Shown here piece by piece: positions 1 to 9,396 of a DNA stretch of 64,000 nt. Each line of letters starts with the position of its first letter. Position 1 is the first letter of the stretch. The notes beneath the pieces were generated by a model, which was not told the DNA's origin, made no database searches, and saw only the letters and a list, made by a program, of their open reading frames with translations. Where the stretch lies: assembly GCA_026874595.1 (NCBI GenBank), contig CM049313.1, forward strand, positions 66,220,159 through 66,284,158, given 5' to 3'. Origin of the DNA: Sipunculus nudus (Eukaryota > Annelida > Sipuncula > Golfingiida > Sipunculidae). Position numbers and translations under genes: made by a program.

Positions 1-1960
1 GTGGGCGCGCCTCGTGCATGTCCAGATATACATCTTAGTTTACCTAATATACATGGGTAGGTGTGCGATCAGCAAATTTAAAATGTCAAATCATTCAATT
101 CCTCGAATACAAAACTTAAACATTTCATTTCCGTGACAATTATAATTCTCAATTACAACCAAAGTTTAGGACCAGGTGGTCAGATTCTGATAACACATTT
201 CATGGAGCGTGAACTAATGGCACACGTAGTCAAAACAGAAGCCAAATACCAAGTTATTTCAGCTCGGAAACAAAAACATGTAGCGCTTGCGTTGCACAGC
301 CACATTATCCGTCCTTTCAGGTCCGCGCGACTTCGACCTGGTTCGTCTTTAACAGGTTTTTTACATGGAACGAGTTCACCAACTGGATACACTGTCGTAG
401 TTCCTGACAGATGTTTCAGCGATAAACCCTTCAGGAATTTCTTCAAAATTCAAATTTCTCAGAATTTAAGGGGAAATTTGGAAAATGCCCCCCCCCCCCC
501 CCTTAAGACACACTTTGAATTTTTTCATATCCTTCAATTTATCAGTGATATTAGTGCTCACCTGTCACATGTATTTGCACAATACAAAGGAACATGCGAT
601 GGCTCTTTGTTAGATTAAGAATTCAGCAATTTCCATGTGTACAATACTGTATAGAATAGGGATACATCACACTTTTACCTAGACATTGCAGAGACTAATT
701 TTAACTTGATTAAAGTTAAAGGTATATAAAACTACAGGTAAATACTGTTTCATTCATTTTACTTCATATTGATTAACACTGTGAGAGGGGACACACCAAG
801 ACCAACTAAATTTTCGCGCATGCGCTCTTATTCGCAATAATATGATGGTGTGAATTGGGTTCCTTACACATATTTCAAGAACTCCAAATTTTGTCAGCTA
901 ATCTTTTCTCAACCACGACATGGTATATAACTATGACCCACTGGAAGTAAATTGTTTTCTCTTATTGACGATTTCTCAAAGGTTTTGGAGGTGTAATTAA
1001 AGACCAGATACCATTTCCTGTCCTGTCAATATCGGGGACAGTACTTACCATCCCTTACCTCCCGGGATTACCTGTCTCAACAAGTAACCCGAAATGATGG
1101 TCAGGACTGTACTTCCTCCCGCATAACTTAAGAGCACACACGCAATTCACACATTGTCTCCTCCAGTGAAATTGGATGTAGGTATTTCATTTACTTCTGT
1201 CAGTGTATATGTCTTCTTTATCTTTTTGTGTTTCAGAATATTTAATGTCTGTTTTCACCTTTTTTAGCACCAACTATGCTAAATGATTTTAAAATGATAA
1301 ACTGCTTTTTCGGAGGTCTGCGCTCTCTGTTTTTTTATTTAAACTACCAGTTGTTTTTTATGATGAAATGGAACAAACGCGAACGAAAGTGACACAAGTA
1401 TTCTTCAAAAGCACTACAGAGAGAAAAATTGGTCTAATTATAATTTACCGTAGTAAATCAAAGCCGTATTGTTAGTTGTGTCTATGACTTATCAAAAGAG
1501 TTGAACACTTACATTACTTATATTGACATGGAAATCAGTTTTCTTTTTCCAAAATGTAAATTTCAGCCTCTATTTAATAGATTCATATTAATATTCTTCT
1601 TAATGTCTTTATCACACAATGTATATATTATAAATGTGCTGAACAAATTTTCTTTAAAGCTTTTAAGAGTGAATTTTAGTAAAATTTCGCAAAATCCTGC
1701 CATGGACATCTTCATAGGGATTCCCGCTAATTGCTTAATTACCTACTCATATTTACCTGTACTCTATAGTTCGAACACCATTGATAACTCATTGCCAACT
1801 ACTGAGATCTGCGGCCATCCTTTTGGTTATGAAAGCAACTTGCAATTACACTGACAGGGCAACGTCAGTTAATCCATTAGAGAGATTAGTTCTCTGAGTT
1901 TCTAGATTAAAAGGCCTGTAATGCTCTGGTTTTAGATGGGTACGCGAAGAAGAATTTCCT
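1..1960. other. gene-poor stretch, nothing assigned
   Basis: No recognisable gene. A poly-C tract lies at about 488-502. Open frames exist on both strands between 133 and 618 (161 codons on plus, 88 on minus at 180-446), but neither shows a known domain or bounding splice signals that I trust; the plus frame runs through the poly-C tract, which argues against coding. The rest is AT-rich DNA. Confidence 0.5.
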
Positions 1961-2455
1961 ATTATTATGGGGCTGTCCCACTAGGCACCTCTACAGGCGA
2001 CTACAGGCGACCAGGCTGTCTCCTCATGGTCGCCTGTAGTCGCCCGAAGTCGCGCCAGTGAGCGTAGCCTTCTACTGTCGTAGGTCCTGTCGTGGGCTGT
2101 CGCCATGTGACGTGGCTTGTCGTAGGTCTTGTCGTGGGCTGGTGTACTTAATACAGGGCGCGTATCATGGTCTCTGGCACCTCACATAGCACAGGGTAGA
2201 GACTCGTTAAATTTTGTCGCGGGTAGACGTAGCATGAATTCTGGAGTCGTAGGTTGTCGCCAGTGTAGTCGTAAGTTGTAGGATGTCGTCGGTGATTGTC
2301 CATTGTCGTGGCACTGTGTCGCTTGTCGTCAGACAGTCGTCATGGCTTGTCGTACACTATTGTCGAAGCGGAGGTCCTGTCACATGTTTTTCCGCGACCA
2401 TGAGGCAACAGCCTGGTCGCCTGTAGAGTCGCCTAAGTGCGACAGCCCAATAATA
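1961..2455. mobile_element. non-autonomous DNA transposon with long terminal inverted repeats (MITE-like)
   Basis: The left end (from about 1961) reads ATTATTATGGGGCTGTCC and continues through CTACAGGCGACCAGGCTGT and CTCATGGTCGC. The right end (to about 2455), read on the minus strand, begins TTATTATTGGGCTGTCGCAC and continues through the same CTACAGGCGACCAGGCTGT and CTCATGGTCGC blocks, so the inverted repeats extend about 65-70 bp with a few indels. The interior has no long reading frame; it is full of short TGTCGT/TTGTCGTAGG-type subrepeats on the plus strand. I see no clear target-site duplication, so the superfamily is undecided. The short length and lack of coding potential point to a MITE-type element mobilised in trans. 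Confidence 0.65.
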
Positions 2456-3304
2456 AGGTCACGTGGTCAAGGTCACGATAGTCAGATAATGGCGTGAACT
2501 CCTTCAGTTAGTGGTGTGCTAATAAACTGATTATATATCGATCATTGATCGCTTTCTTTCATGATCGATTAAGCTGGTTGCATTGATGCATAGAATATCA
2601 CAAACGATTACGTGTATGTGCATTCAAAGAAGTAATATTAACAAGAAAAATTCAATAACCCTCACAGAAAAATATGACAGACTGGACAGAAAGTAGCCAA
2701 AAGCATTTAAACTAACCCTTGTGCAGCGAACAAGTGTCAACAACCCGGCTGTACACGTCAGACTAAATTTACAAAGTTTTATCATAATTCTATTCAGCAA
2801 AAATTGATTGCATTATAAAATGTGCATAAAATAATCGATTACTAATCGATCATCGGTCGTTTGGTTTCTTTCGAACATCGAACTTGATTTTAGAATAAAT
2901 TTTGACCACTCCTTTCTGTTACTCTTCACATTAATCCAAATTCGAGTTTTAGGTATATTAATAATGAACACAACATATATTATGATACATATCCCGCCAA
3001 CCCTGCTTAAACACCACCAATCTGTTCCTTCTAAGCACTGCTTTATAGTATAATGAAGGTTACTATATATAAAGGCTAAAACCACTTTGACGGAAATCTG
3101 GCAAATCAAATAAGTGATGGCACTGAGTGACGGCCTCCTCTATTATGGAATATTTATTTGAGCAGGCTTTATATATCATCCCAGCTCATATGAATAATCA
3201 ATGGATAACATATTAGTTTCTTGTTTGGACGCAAAACTAAATGCAGTGCGCCTCAATACTGAAAAGGGACAAATGCAGATAACAATGAGATGACAATGAG
3301 ATTA
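2456..3304. other. unassigned AT-rich stretch
   Basis: No gene or repeat recognised. A minus-strand open frame at 2813-3109 (98 codons) has no recognisable domain, and it does not look like a downstream exon of the GPCR gene that lies to its right. Confidence 0.4.
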
Positions 3305-3490
3305 TGGTACAGTCTTGTATTTAAGACGTTGGGTTTCGGGGCTGAATGTCCCCGTTTGGTTCCGATCAGTGCTTCCCAGCCAGATAGAAAATCTGAAAGA
3401 ACTCAAGAACTTCCCTCCAACACCTCTGGATTGTTACCAGATTCACGCAGGTAAACCTTAAATCCAGAGGGCTTTATACCAACTACACTC
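3305..3490 (+). mobile_element. tRNA-derived SINE, family B, decayed copy
   Basis: This copy shares its layout with the better copy at 21530-21735: AGTCT start, AAGACGTTGG block, a B-box-like GGTTCCGATC, then the body with TCTGGATT, GTAAA-CCT and AAATCCAG-GGCTT in the same order. The A-box part is degraded. It is too diverged and too long to be a functional tRNA gene. Similarity was judged by eye. Confidence 0.5.
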
Positions 3491-4665
3491 AGTACGCAGC
3501 TGATTAACATTCTTGTCGCTCCAGATCTCCTCCGCTGTAACCGCTGTTTTGTAAAGCATGCTTTTCTGGATTTCACACCGGGGCTGACACAAAGTAAGAA
3601 TTTTTATGAGGGAGTGGTATCGCCCAGTGCATCAATCCAATGAACGCGTGGTGTCGCGGGTTGACATGGTGAGTTGGATACACAATGCGATACCACGGCC
3701 TCGTTGGTGTGATTACACGGGGAATCTTGCTATAAAAAGCAGCGGTTATAGCGTAGGCGATATAGAACCACTCCAGTGTATAACCACTGTTTTTTTTTCT
3801 TTAAAAATCTAACCATAAGTTCAACTTATTTTATTTCTATTACACGTATCTACACGTTTTCTTTTAATCACCGTAAGGACACCTGCCTGCAGCCAAACGG
3901 GTATTCAGTTCCTTGAGTAGGTGTATTTGTGCGCACATGGGCATATCCGCAGTGAATCTTAAGAACCATTATATAGACTTAAACGAAACATAAGAAATGG
4001 TGACACGGAATGGATAATTTAAATCAAACACGATAATAGCTGTTAATTAACTGTCATGTATAAATATTAAAGACGGGTGAATATGATACCACATGTACCG
4101 GACATTGTTTATAGCCGAGAATAATCGGTTACACTTAAGAAGGTGTATAATTATCCAAAATCATATTGGAAACGTGAAACAGAAGAAGAGAGTAAATATG
4201 ATAAAATGACGAGAAAACAAAGCGAGCCATGGTCCAGTTAAATGTAAACGACATAATCACAGACCGTAGGAGAACATTTATTTTATTTTTTCCAACAAAA
4301 TCTTCTCGAGGAAGCATGAGAGACAATATCATAGGAGTGTTACATATAGAAAATAAAACTGGACGATAAACTTAAAAATATAAATTACAATCTATCGCTG
4401 AATTCAGACGATGTTTCATTTATGTCAATAACCTTTTAATCCCCCTCCTAAATTAATATGGTTGGATAGATTTAAATAAATGAAGTTAGAGATGAAATTG
4501 TTATTTTATATGAGTGCCCATTTATATTATGTGTCAATCATCTGTACTACAATCATCTGTACTACAATCTAACGACAGTTCTCGGCTACAGAAAAAAAAA
4601 ATAAACTGCTTAGGACATAAATATCTGCCAACAACTCGGTCTCGCGCCGAATTCATTGCATCCAT
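3491..4665. other. unassigned stretch
   Basis: No gene recognised. The minus-strand open frame at 4135-4332 (65 codons) shows no GPCR transmembrane pattern and is not proposed as a downstream exon of the receptor gene. Confidence 0.4.
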
Positions 4666-4740
4666 CAGGGGTGTAGCCAGGGGGTGCCGCAGAAGGCCAT
4701 GCCATACACCCCCCCCCCGCCCCCCGCCCCCCACCCCATT
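4666..4740. repeat. single hAT-like terminus followed by C-rich low-complexity DNA
   Basis: CAGGGGTGTAGCCAGGGGG at 4666 matches the CAGKGGCGTA-type ends seen at 18397, 19649, 61738 and 62205 in this window. It is followed by a run of C and G tracts to about 4735. No matching opposite end was found nearby, so this is a fragment or solitary end. Confidence 0.35.
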
Positions 4741-5451
4741 TTAATGGACATTAAAATGATAACAAATTCGTTTATTCAGCATTAAGGTTCATTGGTATGA
4801 AGGTCTTTATAAACTAATATAAATCCGACAACTAAAAATGACCATGGATGTTTTACACTGCTTTTATTTATCTCCTGGTCCCTGTCTTGTATATTTAGCT
4901 GAATAATATAAATTGTTTTTACGTGCACACTAAATAGCCGCATGCTTAACTATCTTTAACTGTTATAGATAATGAAGTCATAACCTTAATTCACAGTCCT
5001 GTGAATATCACATAGATAGACTTTTGCCAATCTTTAATTTAAGGCTTAACTATGTTTGAAATATATTCTAGGCTTTTGAAAACGCTCTGTATATTACCAT
5101 TTGCACAGGGTCAGCAATAAAGTAGTACTTTTTTTTCTACTTTACAGCACGATGTAACAGAATTACAGCTGTGAATACGTCATCTCATTTTCACGAAAAC
5201 TACATTCAAATGTACTGAAATATATTTTCATATTAATATTGCCAATGATACATTATAAAACTTCTGAATACCTTTTTTATGTATATTATTGTTATGTACT
5301 AATTTATTACACCAAATTATGAAGTATCCTGATTAATTTAGAACTACGTCGGTATGGAAATTGTTTACAATGTTTTCTGTGATTTGCATTGGGAATATTT
5401 AAAGTGCCGTGCTACTTTGTTGTATTTCATACTGGATATTGAAAGTCTTAC
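4741..5451. other. probable intron 1 of the GPCR gene (minus strand)
   Basis: AT-rich DNA lying immediately downstream (minus strand) of the receptor exon, starting with the donor GTAAGA at 5451. No acceptor or next exon carrying transmembrane segments 4-7 could be recognised between here and position 1, so the intron probably runs out of the window. Confidence 0.4.
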
Positions 5452-5903
5452 CTCTCAACACAAACAGCCACAAGTGACATGATAGAAGCGTAGAGGAGAA
5501 CAACCAAAAGATAACGGTTGACTTTACAACAGGCGTCTCCCAGCAACCAGCCCTTGTTCAGAATCACTTGGACAATCTCGGGAACTCCAAACAGCATCAG
5601 AAACAAATCAGACGTGGCTAAATTCAAAATAAACAAATTTGTTGCTGAACGTCTCATTTTGGAGTCCGTCAGGACCGTTAATACCACCAGCAAGTTACCA
5701 GCAAGCCCCACGAAACCTATGGCAATAAACAGAGCCGAGACACCGATTACTGCTTCGTCAGACATGGTTGGGAGTTGTGTTCTGCTGTCGTTTAGGCCTG
5801 TGACTCCAACCAGGAATTCGGTGTCATCCGCGAAGCTGGACATGGACTCGAGTTCTGCGCCTCCGGAGCTCGGGTTGTGGACGATATTCTTTGCAGAACA
5901 CAT
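5452..5903 (-). CDS. first coding exon of a class A (rhodopsin-like) GPCR, peptide-receptor type
   Basis: The exon encodes 151 residues starting at an ATG that is directly preceded by an in-frame TGA, so this is the first possible start. Residues 1-50 are a hydrophilic extracellular N-terminus with one N-glycosylation site (NDS, 38-40) and no signal peptide. TM1 is about 51-77 with the family GN motif (N70). TM2 is about 88-110 with LNLATSD, which supplies the conserved Asp (D99). A WLLGDACC segment supplies the Cys (125/126) expected to bond to extracellular loop 2. TM3 ends in CVER at 148-151, the start of the E/DRY G-protein-coupling motif. The frame breaks at AG|GTAAGA inside the Arg codon (phase 2), an intron position known in many rhodopsin-class receptors. 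The style of TM2/TM3 suggests a neuropeptide receptor (galanin/allatostatin A-like or related), but the exact ligand group cannot be fixed from this exon. TM4-7 are not found in the window. Confidence 0.88.
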
Positions 5904-6172
5904 TCAGGGGACCAGCTTATAGACCCCAGTCTGATGTATAAAAGCCAACGTCTGTACCGGATCAATCAATTAGCCTTGCCAAGGGCCCTGTTAGATCCTA
6001 AAGCAGGCAACCAAAGGACACAAATAAAGTCATTTTCCCCGACAACTGCGACCCGCCAAGCGTTTAAAGACCAATCATGGAACCATCGATAGTAAACGAC
6101 AAATTGCACACAGCATACAAAGACCTGAAACAATTTTTCTTCTGTCTTGCTAATTCTGCACTATAGTGTGCG

Positions 6173-6343
6173 ATTTATACCACTTTTGCAAGTCGGCAGC
6201 TTTTTTAAGCAGCAGCACGGAGTGTTTTCAAGTCACTGAGGTTTTAATGAAGTTCCGACGGCTTTCTGTTATCTCGAATTTCCTTCAGTCAAAAGGCATG
6301 CAGCGCCGGACCTCCGGGATGTCAGTCAGAGCAGTGTGATTGG
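6173..6343 (-). promoter_or_regulatory. candidate promoter of the GPCR gene (TATA and CCAAT-like boxes)
   Basis: On the minus strand TATAAAT lies at 6179-6173 (context GGTATAAATCG), about 270 nt upstream of the receptor ATG, and a CCAAT box lies at 6343-6339. Their order and spacing (about 160 bp) are compatible with a promoter whose transcript would start near 6145, but single short motifs are common by chance. Confidence 0.3.
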
Positions 6344-6349
6344 ACAGCC

Positions 6350-7108
6350 GTTGTCGCTGTATATTAAGCTCAGCGCAGGGTACTCCCACGCCTCTGCGAA
6401 ACTGATAGTCCAATCGGGAGACAAGCTGACATCAGTTCGCTGATGGCTTTCCATCAATATATGGCTGGGCTTGGTAGACGCGTAAATTATATATTTCATT
6501 TACTCAAAAGAAGCCAAATTACTTTAAATGTTTAAAATGACTGCCTTCTTTTCTGTCTCATAAAATATTGCTATAGAGTGACTATGAGCTGCATACATAA
6601 TTTTACAGGCTACAATATTTGTCCCAAGCGAACACGCCTTTTAATGTTACTTCTTTTCAATAACCCCTTTCTGGATATATTAAAGTATCTTAAAGTAATA
6701 ATAAATAACGTTAAAAGATTGCGGGTTGCTGATGAATGGATTAGTTTCTTTAACAAGAAGTTTGTGAAGGTTTCCCATAAAGCATAAGAATGATTGGATT
6801 TATTCAACACCAGATTAATTAATGAAATAAATATTTAATAAAGAAAGATGCTTGGTCGAGAAGTGGTTTTATTGAAGCTACAACAGTAACGAGTGTAAAA
6901 TGTAAGACGAAACAACGTGAAAATTATACTGTTTGTGATGTATGGCACCGGTCGGAATACCTTAATTATGATGATTTATCTATATGTTTCCCTTTGTACC
7001 GCTCCCTTGAGCTTCCGTTTTAATTTCCTGGCCTTTCATTTCCGCTCATCAGCTATTTTGCTTTTCACTTTTACGTTTTCAAACAAATGGTTTGTTCTAA
7101 CCAGCTCC
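6350..7108. other. intergenic, nothing assigned
   Basis: No coding or repeat signal recognised. Opposing open frames at 6578-6810 are AT-rich and without domain features. Confidence 0.4.
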
Positions 7109-7405
7109 TGAATATGGCTCAGGGGTAGAGCACAGGACTCGAAGCCAGGATATCGTGAGTTCGAATCTTAGCCCGAGGCGATAAGATTTTTCACGGCCGA
7201 TCCCCGACCAGGATGAGCCCTCTGAAGGTTTAATGAGAAGGTCGTGCTCAAGGGGCGTATATCACACACAAACGAGTGCGCGTATCGGGTTTCCTCGGTG
7301 ATATGACCCAGCAATGGGGTTGATTACATATATGTAATCCTCCCTATCGCTGGGTCATACCACAGCTGGCATTTTAAAAATATGGAGGCGGTTACCTCCA
7401 AAAAC
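7109..7405 (+). mobile_element. tRNA-derived SINE, family A
   Basis: The head contains an A-box-like TGGCTCAGGGGTAGAGC (7115-7131) and a B-box GAGTTCGAATC (7157-7167), spaced as in a tRNA gene, but without a foldable anticodon arm. The body and the tail ATGGAGGCGGTTACCTCCAAAA match the copies at 24360-24733 (minus) and 46374-46562 (minus). This copy lacks about 100 bp of body that the 24.4-kb copy has, and carries an inverted duplication (7302-7359). It would be transcribed by RNA polymerase III and moved in trans by a LINE. Confidence 0.75.
7302..7359. repeat. 58-bp inverted repeat inside the SINE
   Basis: Arms 7302-7330 and 7331-7359 are reverse complements with about four mismatches over 29 bp. 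The outer 11 bp (TATGACCCAGC / GCTGGGTCATA) and the central 18 bp (GATTACATATATGTAATC) are perfect. Other family members have only one arm, so the second arose in this copy or a sublineage. Confidence 0.8.
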
Positions 7406-7589
7406 GTTACAGTGGGATTCGAATTTTATAATATAAATTTTTAACAGTATATATCTTTCAGGCCCAAGATAAGAAACAAATTCATTAAGATAAAAAAGCG
7501 CTGGTCTGGAAGCGTAAAAAGGATTAATGTACAACGAATTTACTTTATAATTATCTGGTCATGATTAAAAACAAAATGATACAAGATTA

Positions 7590-8358
7590 TGTTACAGGTG
7601 CTCTATTATGTGACACGGACGTAACTCGTGTTGTTGTTACATTCCGTACTGGTTGAACTCTCGTTGTCCTGTGGGCCTTGAGTTTTCACGCTTGGTCGTG
7701 GGTCACGTGATGAGCCTGGTTTGTGTAGTTACACAGCGATGTCTTTCTAGAGAATTCCCGAAACGCGTGTTTACTGTTGAGTAGGGTCCTTATAGACTGT
7801 TTGAGAAGTGGAAGGTTCCCGGCTAAGGGTGTGAAGGTTTACAAAGGGCTGTTTGTTTAGAACCAGGGGCAGACAGCAGAGCAGATTCCAGAGGACGCAG
7901 AAGCGTGTGTCAGGACCTTATCCGACGAATGCGGCAATTATAGATTTTTTCAAGAACTTTTCTGGATTTTATACATTTGGACTTCAGTTTATTTCTGTGT
8001 TGTTGCAAGAACTTTCAACTGGACTGTCATTCTCCGATAGTTTACATTCAAAGGACTTATCTTGGTGACACTGTTGGTATCGAGGGACTGTACGTCCCAT
8101 TATATTTCTGTGTGATTGTATTGACTTGTTGCTATAACGCTGTGTTACTGTATAATTGTATTGATTTAGTGTATTGTATTGTTAGGGTTGTTTTATGAAT
8201 AAATTATAGTTATTTGTTAACAAAAAAAAACCACTGGCTTCATTCCTCTAGACATTTCCCGCTGCCTAGTGTTAAAGAATCTGACTTTTTTTTTATCTTC
8301 ATTACAAAGTTTTTGTTCATCACGCATACGTGATCTGTTTATATTAGGTTCCGTGACA
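7590..8358 (+). mobile_element. solo LTR of the Gmr1-like Gypsy family
   Basis: Starts TGTTACAGGTGC and ends TTCCGTGACA, the same termini and internal order (GTACTGGTTGAACTCTCGTT, GTGTTTACTGT, GCGGCAATTATAG, AATAAATTATAG, CTGCCTAGTG, TGATCTGTTTATATTAGG) as the LTRs of the element at 29095-36643. Length 769 bp against 770 and 806 bp there. It is flanked by a perfect 4-bp duplication ATTA (7586-7589 and 8359-8362). No internal sequence adjoins, so it is a product of LTR-LTR recombination. An AATAAA signal is present in the distal third. Confidence 0.88.
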
Positions 8359-8689
8359 ATTAAAATAAGTAAACGAAATAATGGTTCTTTCCCAGGAATA
8401 AAAAGACCTGTTGCTTTAAAGTAATGATTTTTTCACAAGTAAAAATCTTTTCACCTCTTACATGGTATGCAGAAGCTTTAACTATCATCTAAACAAATTT
8501 GGTTTATAGGCTACGGGCAATAAGAAGTGCGCATCAATAACCGACAGTGGCATTTCAATTTCATAGGATGAGGAAAAGTATGTGAGTGTAATGTCCTCAA
8601 GTTTAACCCGCTCATATAATACAAGTTCTTCTAAAGAGGACCTCTCTTTTTGCTAGCTCACTCCTGGCATTGATGATAATTATTGCAGG
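8359..8689. other. unassigned stretch
   Basis: AT-rich flank of the solo LTR; nothing recognised. Confidence 0.4.
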
Positions 8690-8890
8690 CATGCCTTCAC
8701 CAGGTGGGTACGCGTTAATCCGCATTCGCGCGTGTGTGTGTGTGTGTTTATTCACATAATAACTCACGCAATTATCAACGGCATACCATTGAATTGTCAG
8801 GGCAGTTCCGGAATGGGCAGAAGGAGAATCTAATAGATTTTGTTGTGGATTCGATACATAATCCGGATTGAGGAACGCATTCAAGAAATA
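8690..8890 (-). mobile_element. RTE-type LINE 3' tail fragment
   Basis: Read on the minus strand it has the same order of blocks as 26062-26425 and 51436-51775: ATCCGGAT, AAAATCT-ATTGATT-like block, TTCCGGAA, GCGTGAGTTATTATGTGAA, a CA microsatellite, then a terminal GTACCCACCTGGTGAAGGC-like end. Such GAGTTATGTTG-(AC)n-CTTGGCGGAGG tails are characteristic of RTE-clade LINEs and SINEs that share their 3' ends. No reverse transcriptase adjoins. Confidence 0.5.
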
Positions 8891-9335
8891 TTTTCAAAAT
8901 ATCAGTAACTCTATCACAAATGAACCTGCATATTAGCCGAATAAGTAAATGACGGAGGCTTCTAGTTAGAATAGTGCTTACAATATATGAGCGAGCATAC
9001 GAGATTCTCAGGTGTTGGGGCTACGATGTTGGTTGTGTTGATCAAAATGGCCCCTCATATCCCAAAGGTTAATTTACTCCTTGGCCTTGAATTCAAAACA
9101 CTTGAGCTTTAACAGACGATACGTGCTTGTCGCCCCGACTGTCGATTCCTTTGCTAATGTGAAGCTGCTTAACGTGTTCTGAATTATTGTAGCTGACTGA
9201 CCGGGACCACAGGGCCTCTCTCTCGTCCTTTTTTGTTGAGTTCTGAAATAAGTCCGTCATTATTTGGTGCAAGCTGTAGTAGTAATCGGATTGGAACCTA
9301 CACCTTCAGGATCATAAATTTAGCAGAAACATGCC
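8891..9335. other. unassigned stretch
   Basis: Nothing recognised. Confidence 0.4.
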
Positions 9336-9396
9336 GGCTTCTATGGCTCAGGGGTAGAGCACAGGACTTTAAGCCGGAAGATCGTTGGTTCGATTG
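9336..9396 (+). mobile_element. head of a family A SINE (truncated)
   Basis: CTATGGCTCAGGGGTAGAGCACAGGACT at 9341 onward (written here in part) repeats the A-box half of the SINE at 7109, followed by a degraded B box GGTTCGATTG. The body is absent. Confidence 0.6.

Noticed and set aside
133-618. 161-codon plus-strand reading frame as a gene
   Set aside because: It runs through a poly-C tract, overlaps an 88-codon minus frame, and has no domain or splice context.
2813-3109. Possible downstream exon of the GPCR gene on the minus strand
   Set aside because: It has a hydrophobic segment (GICIIIYVVFIINIP), but no proline/aromatic landmarks of TM4-TM7 and no matching acceptor phase was identified.
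6173-6179. Strong claim of a mapped GPCR promoter
   Set aside because: Single TATA and CCAAT words occur often in AT-rich DNA; kept only as a low-confidence candidate.
7109-7180. Possible functional tRNA gene
   Set aside because: A and B boxes are present but the acceptor and anticodon arms do not pair, and two other dispersed copies share a long non-tRNA body; it is a SINE head.
7853-8198. Two overlapping plus frames of 71-73 codons
   Set aside because: They lie wholly inside the solo LTR and are non-coding.
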